64,000 bases of DNA from Agrocybe praecox. Lineage: Eukaryota > Basidiomycota > Agaricomycetes > Agaricales > Agrocybaceae. The position numbers and the translations under genes were made by a program. The stretch is from NCBI GenBank assembly GCA_964017145.1, contig OZ024847.1, positions 372,001-436,000 of the forward strand. The letters are read 5' to 3'. The notes below the pieces were generated by a model. That model saw nothing but the letters and a program-made list of their open reading frames with translations. It was not told where the DNA came from and made no database searches. Positions 58,961 through 64,000 of this stretch are shown here, piece after piece. Numbering within the stretch: position 1 is the stretch's first letter; every line of letters starts with the position of its first letter.

Positions 58961-60959
58961 ATGATGAGAAATCTGACTGAATCCCTCCTCCCACAACCCC
59001 CGAGTTACATTAAGAAAAAATCATATGTGATGCACCAGGTACTAGGTACGGGAACGTTTGGGAAAGTCTTGGTACGTGTGATGATCAAGAAGCGCTCTAG
59101 CAAATGAAACCGTTTCATCTGACCAAATCCTTTCCTTTCTCGCCACACATTGGGTTAACTCTTTATGGAAATGAACTGAAAACAGCGAGCTACATGGCAC
59201 GTTCCGAAGGACCAAGTAGCTACCGCGGAGAGTGGTGCAGCAGCTGAAATGGTCGTGCCTGCTATTACAAAACAGAAATCGACCTTATCAATTAGCAGTT
59301 CTTCGAAGAACACCTCGAGGCCTCCGTCCCCTACACTCACAGATAGGACTCCAAGCGGTATTGAGAAGGAGGTCGCGCTGAAAATCATACCAAAGAAGAA
59401 GGTCAAAGGGAATGAAGCTAGCGTATGGGGGGAGATGGAAGTCTTGAAGGGTTTGAATCATCCAAACATCGTGCGTCACGACACTCACGCAGCCGTTAAT
59501 GTGATAATGACGGGTTCTATAGGTCAAATTCTACGAATGGTTTGAAACCAGGTCAAAATACTACCTTTCATTTGAGCTTGCGGTTGGAGGCGAGCTTTTT
59601 GAACGCATACTGCAGAAAGGCAAGTTTACGGAACAGGATGCTGTTATGGTCGTTAGGTCTATTTTGAAAGGTGTTGAATATCTTCACGAACACGACATCG
59701 TACATCGTGACTTAAAGTGAGTTCATTTTGTCTCGACAAACAATACTCTTTTATTGTTTTTCTCCTAGACCGGAAAACATCCTATACCGCACCAAGGAGC
59801 CTGATTCCGACATCGTGATCGCTGACTTTGGGATGTGCGTACCTAAATTTATGGTCTACGATCTATTCATAATCGCTCGTCACCAGTGCAAAACATTTGC
59901 ACACACCTGACGAGCAAATCCATTCACTCGCCGGAAGTTTTGGATATGTGGCCCCTGAAGTCTTACTGAAGCAGGGACATGGAAAACCGGTGGATATTTG
60001 GGCTATCGGGTGCGCTCTGTCATAGGGCCTTGTCCGGATTTTTTTGTTGACATATGATTGGCATTGCAGGATCATCACCTATGTCCTTCTGTGCGGATAT
60101 TCCCCATTTAGATCTGAAGATGTGAAAGTGTTGATCAAGGAGACCACTTCCGCGAAAATCGAGTTCCATGACCGCTATTGGAAAAATATCTCGATCGAAG
60201 GTAATCCTTTTCGGTGGTTAGCGTATATACAATGGTTGACGTACCATCAGCCAAAACATTTATTAAAAGTCTCCTCAATCCAGACTCGGCGCAACGCCCG
60301 ACGGCGTCAGAAGCCTTGAAAGACCCTGTATGTATTTACCTTCATCCAGGTAGACTGCTGCTCACTCCTTGTAGTGGCTTACGACACACGAAGCGTCCAA
60401 AGAACACGACCTCTCCACTGGTCTTCGCGAGCACTTCGATCCCAAAGCACGCTGGCGCTCAGCTATCACTTCTGCGCGTGCGTTGCATCGTTTGAACAGC
60501 CTCGCAAGTCGGGCCAGCAGCAAATCGACCAGCAGTGGTGGATGGGGAAATGACGATAGCTCAGACGACGAACTAGTACCGAAGCCTGCAGCAGCCGAAG
60601 CCACCCCTCCCTCACCTTTACCAAACGACCCGGGCTCCAACGAATTTGTCCATATCACCGCGCCCAAGGAAGAGGACGACGAGCTACAAGAAGAACCTCA
60701 TCCCAAACAAGAGCTCAGACGCGAGGATCATCCTGACGTTCAACCATCCCTCGAGCAGAAGCCCAGCATTTTGGACGATGCGAGCGCGCAGGTGTTCGCG
60801 GAACCAGAATCGACCGTCGACGAAGAAGAACCCAATCCGGATCACGAACCCCGCATGCCTGGATCTTTCCACTATCCAGATGATTCGCAAGCAGATCAAG
60901 GTGCCGGTGAAGGTCATTCATGGGTGCAAATGCTGCGCAAAATGACACTCAATAAGTAA
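58961..60959 (+). CDS. calcium/calmodulin-dependent-type Ser/Thr protein kinase (CAMK1-like)
   Basis: Cytosolic signalling kinase. ATG 58961 ([20 protein letters not shown]). Exons begin 58961-59071, 59186-59470, 59523-59716, 59769-59834 and 59887 onward, with further small introns. Motifs in order: glycine loop [13 protein letters not shown] with the ATP Lys, [32 protein letters not shown] (rebuilt across an intron as [14 protein letters not shown]), [28 protein letters not shown] and WLTTHE. Between the glycine loop and VALKI lies an insert of about 60 residues ([13 protein letters not shown]...SRPPSP), Ser-rich. The C-terminal tail (about 140 residues) is acidic (EEDDELQEE) with a Ser-rich start; the basic helix near [20 protein letters not shown] could be the autoinhibitory/calmodulin-binding segment. 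No lesions seen. Confidence 0.88.
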
Positions 60960-61529
60960 GACAATCTTTTTTCGCCTATCTTACCTCTATCCCAATTCCG
61001 GCCGTGGTTGTTCGCTCTCGTCTAGCTATCTCGTCTCGTTGATCGTTGCAATATTGGTATTACATGTCGGGGGGTATTCTTTGATTTAGGTTTCGCAGAG
61101 GGTGGGGGTTGAATATTGGTTCAGTATGACATGTGTCGCTTGTACGGTTCTGAATTCCAAATATATGATAAGTATTTATCTTTGGACACACACACACCGA
61201 TATCTCTCCTTGAGCGTAGGTGAGGAACATGTTTAATTATAAGTGGTAATCAATAAGCGTTCACGTTCACTGTTGAACAGGACACAATCATGCGGGCTCT
61301 TGACAAAGCCTATTGCGACATATCGCATGGGTTATCATAGATCCCGTCATATGACCTTGAACCGAAGTCTGGAGAGTCAAAATTTTATCAAACAATTGAT
61401 ACACGTACCAATTAGACAGTCGATTCTGATCCTGGGGGTAACTCATCGCGAGTATAATAGCAGGCAAGTTTAAAGCAAAGAATGCGTAGCGCTTCTTTAG
61501 TCTCATCGCCCATCTTTGATTTTGTAGAA
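60960..61529. other. intergenic between kinase and monooxygenase genes
   Basis: 3' UTR of the kinase followed by the monooxygenase promoter. An in-frame ATG at 61482 would extend the next gene by 16 residues. No other gene seen. Confidence 0.45.
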
Positions 61530-63089
61530 ATGACCACCTACTATACTTTGCTCCCCACACCAGTTCCTCGGCGCATCCTCGTCATTGGCGGTGGACCTTG
61601 TGGGCTGGTAACCCTTCGGAATTTGATAGAACATGGAAATTTCGAGCATGTAGAGTTATACGAACGAAGAGATGACGTTGGAGGTGTTTGGTAAGTTTTT
61701 ACTAAATGTGTATGTGTGCATCCATATTTGTGTACCTAAAACATAAAATTTTCCCAGGTATTTTGATGATGCAAATATTTCCACCAAGAGTGATTCTACT
61801 CGTTGGCCATCTCCAGCTTATGAAGGCCTCATTGGAAATGTTCTTCCCGAATTTCTGTCCTTCTCCGGGTCACCTTTTCCTGAACCGCCCGGTACACCCA
61901 GCCAGCCCTTCCCGACGTTGAAGGAAACCCACGATTATCTTCGGAATTTTGCAGCGCCTTACCTCGCTTCTGGTGCCATAAAATTGAACAGGGAGGTCCT
62001 ACGTGTGACTGAGCTGGGGAACGACCAAGGATGGAGTGTCGTTTCGAAAAACTGGACTCATGGTGCAAACAGGGCAGAAACTGAAGAAATTTGGGATGCG
62101 GTTGTGATCGCTGTTGGCTGGTTCGATAATCCGGTTTGGCCGAACACTCCCGGCCTCGAGGAGTTGAAAAATATGGGATTGGCAAAGCATGCTAAGTGGT
62201 GGCGTGGCCCGAAAGGGTACGAAGGCAAGGTGTGTTTGCTTTTGCGATTGGTTGTGTATTCGGTCTAAAAAACTAAACCTCGCACCACCAGAAAATGCTC
62301 GTCATTGGAAATGCAAACTCCGGGAACGATATTTCTTCTCAACTGGCAAAGTCAGCCCACTTACCGGTCTATCAAAGCATTCGGCGCCCTGCATTTTCTA
62401 ATTACCCCAGCTTGGAGGACAAGCGAATAACTAAAGTTACAACGGTATCACGATATGTCATCAGAGACGATACCTTCACGTCCCAGAAATTTGACGCTCT
62501 TTTGGCTGACGATACGCTACTCAAGGACCTGGATTTCGTTCAAGTCGGAACTGGCTACCGCCCATTCCCCAGCTTTGTTCACGTCCTCGGACACTCGCGC
62601 GAAGACGAAGGGACAATAGTTCCTTTGGTCACAGAAGACACTAAGCCAAACCGTGTCCCCTCTCTTCACCGCCTCATCATGTACGCACATAACCCAACTC
62701 TGGCATTTGTGGGCACGACGTTATCCTACACTCCATTCACAATTGCCGACGTCTCTAGCATCTGGTTGGCGCTCGCATGGGCAGGAGAAGTTTCGTACCC
62801 TGACACCCCGCTGGGCCGCCTGCACTATGAGAAAGAAAGGTTGGAAGCTATAGAAAAACGCAGACAAGCAATGAACTGCCCGTCGTCGCTCATGGTCTAT
62901 AATATCCTGGGACAGGATGAACAGGAATATGCCAAGTCGTTGAGGGACGATATTGTTGGAGCAAGGCCTGCTCTAGGCAGAATAGTACCGTTGTGGAACG
63001 ATGAGAGGACTGCTCATAGAGAATCTATGTATAAAAAGAAGTATGATGCGTTAAGCTACAGTCGATCGTTGTCACAGAGTACTGTATAA
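61530..63089 (+). CDS. flavin-containing monooxygenase
   Basis: FAD/NADPH-dependent oxygenase of N- or S-containing or other small substrates. Exons: 61530-61690, 61758-62229, 62292-63089. They sum to 1431 nt and 476 residues. FAD-binding GGGPCGLVTLRNLIE lies near residue 20, then ELYERRDDVGGVW. The segment FPTLKETHDYLRNFAAPY and the AVGWFDNPVWP loop fit the family, though the usual FxGxxxHxxx(Y/F) fingerprint is weak here (HAKWWRGPKGYEGK). The NADPH-binding loop is MLVIGNANSGNDIS. The C-terminal part has VGTGYRP (ATG-like motif) and a helix ending LSQSTV-stop. I start at MTTYYTLLPT (61530); the upstream in-frame ATG at 61482 is possible. No defect seen. Confidence 0.88.
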
Positions 63090-63208
63090 AACGAGGGATC
63101 TTCGCCACTGTTAAATTGGGCCAGGGACATTTAGTGATACAAAATAAAATGGCCAATTAAATCGATAGTACTGAAAACTTGACGAAGAGTACATAAGCCT
63201 CAAGTCAA

Positions 63209-63901
63209 CTAAACTATTCGATACAAACCAGCTTCTGGGTGGTATCGGGATAAAACATAAGATAATTCGTCCCCGCCCTCCTTTATGAAATCCTTAGAGA
63301 CGAAAAGCAAACGAAGGGATGGTAACCTCGTGATAAGGAGGATTACCCTGTCGTACAGGTTCGTCCTAGGGACGCTTCCTCCGATATAGCTGAGAACGTA
63401 CAGCGTGTCGATACTGGAAAGGCTCCCTGAATAAGCAGTAGGATTGAGAGTTCCATCTTGCTCTATGTGTTCGGGCGGAACAACAATCGTGTACGTGGAA
63501 GGGTCCCGGGTGATATTTGGTCTGCCAGACCTTCCAATGTACCTGAGAACCTTACGGAATCCGGGATGGTCATCATCAATGATGTGCACTTCTGCCTTGG
63601 TGATAGCATTGGAAAGATGGTCCCTCAAGGCGGTACGAAAGGCTGGGGTCCACACATGTTTATTGATTAGTAGGACTATTGAGTCCAGATATGAAGCAGC
63701 CATCTCCGTATTTTGTATTTGTTGCAGAATGTCTGCTTTATACTGGGCGTTATTAGAGATGTTGTCGCATATGGAGATGTGCAGGGTGGTATTGCTCTGG
63801 AACCTGGCATCTTGAAATAGTACGCCTCGGAAGTCCGATACCTCGGGTGCATATTCATCGTCAGAATAAACAAGAAAAACTGGACTCGCTGGGTGCGACA
63901 T
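63209..63901 (-). CDS. orphan protein of 230 residues, intact member of a small family
   Basis: Single exon, ATG at 63899-63901 (MSHPASPVFLVYSDDEYAPE), stop at 63209. I recognise no domain. Mixed alpha/beta look: ILQQIQNTEMAASYLDSIVL, AEVHIIDDDHPGFRKVLRYI, TYTIVVPPEHI, IDTLYVLSYIG, LYDRVILLITRLPSLRLLFV. The end LSRYHPEAGLYRIV is matched by the decayed copies at 40463-41063 and 46386-46640, so it belongs to a family spread by copying within this region. It is convergent with the monooxygenase gene, 119 bp away. Confidence 0.6.
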   Translation of the reverse strand: MSHPASPVFLVYSDDEYAPEVSDFRGVLFQDARFQSNTTLHISICDNISNNAQYKADILQQIQNTEMAASYLDSIVLLINKHVWTPAFRTALRDHLSNAITKAEVHIIDDDHPGFRKVLRYIGRSGRPNITRDPSTYTIVVPPEHIEQDGTLNPTAYSGSLSSIDTLYVLSYIGGSVPRTNLYDRVILLITRLPSLRLLFVSKDFIKEGGDELSYVLSRYHPEAGLYRIV

Positions 63902-63970
63902 GTTTTTCAAGGACAAGGTGGTGATCAAGGGAAAAGAGGGAAGTAAGGCTTTCTGCGCTTTCGGTTGGCC

Positions 63971-63980
63971 TCTTTTATAG
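63971..63980 (-). promoter_or_regulatory. TATA box upstream of the 63.2 kb orphan gene
   Basis: On the minus strand the sequence reads CTATAAAAGA about 70 bp before the ATG at 63901. Confidence 0.55.
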
Positions 63981-64000
63981 CAAAGCGCTGTGCCACTCGC

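Noticed and set aside
1..64000. CRISPR arrays, bacterial operons, rRNA genes, tRNA genes
   Set aside because: None seen. Gene structure is eukaryotic throughout; small RNA genes cannot be excluded by eye.

Overview
The window reads as nuclear DNA of a mushroom-forming basidiomycete (Agaricomycetes). Genes are split by many introns of about 50-60 bp with GT(R)AG borders and CTAAC-like branch points. Several families are typical of that group: a DUF6535 membrane protein, secreted proteins that I match from memory to DUF7223, an M35 lysine-specific metallopeptidase and a CAMK1-type kinase. There is no sign of bacterial or organellar gene organisation. All family names come from reading the translation; no search was run.

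Layout, left to right. 1-1250: 5' part of an M35-type metallopeptidase (minus strand, runs off the left edge). 2.6-9.6 kb: a duplicated block. Each half holds one intact intronless ORF derived from an Hsp70 (degenerate ATPase domain plus substrate-binding beta domain) followed by one decayed copy. One decayed copy is cut by a solo LTR with a 5-bp target duplication. 11.4-14.5 kb: an 11-exon secreted protein with a long Asp/Ser-rich insert. 14.5-19.6 kb: a large minus-strand gene with an N-terminal DUF6535 membrane domain and a C-terminal armadillo/HEAT-like array encoded by 17 consecutive phase 1-1 exons, most of them strikingly AT-rich. 20.6-24.9 kb: an ankyrin-PH-FFAT-ORD oxysterol-binding protein. 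25.6-33.6 kb: two tandem aldehyde dehydrogenases, each with a fragment of a decayed relative of the 11.4 kb secreted gene on its left side. 33.9-39.0 kb: two divergent multidomain sugar genes. One joins a GDP-mannose-epimerase-like domain to two glycosyltransferase domains. The other joins a methyltransferase to a GT8 domain. Their glycosyltransferase parts carry many frameshifts and stops. 40.5-41.1, 46.4-46.6 and 63.2-63.9 kb: three members of an unrecognised small family, only the last intact. 41.4-44.0 kb: a Ser-rich protein of unknown function. 44-51 kb: a long stretch with no convincing gene. 51.2-53.8 kb: a Zn2Cys6 transcription factor with His/Gln- and Ser-rich low complexity. 53.8-57.7 kb: no gene seen. 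57.7-58.5 kb: a small secreted-protein gene with a frameshift after its signal peptide. 59-61 kb: a CaMK-like kinase. 61.5-63.1 kb: a flavin-containing monooxygenase.

The window mixes conserved housekeeping genes (OSBP, ALDH, kinase, FMO) with fast-moving accessory ones in which duplication followed by decay recurs: the Hsp70-like block, the ALDH/secreted-protein block, the sugar genes and the 63.2 kb family. The most unusual objects are the symmetric-exon repeat gene at 14.5-19.6 kb, the Hsp70-derived ORFs that have lost the ATPase motifs, and the decayed epimerase-glycosyltransferase/methyltransferase-GT8 pair.
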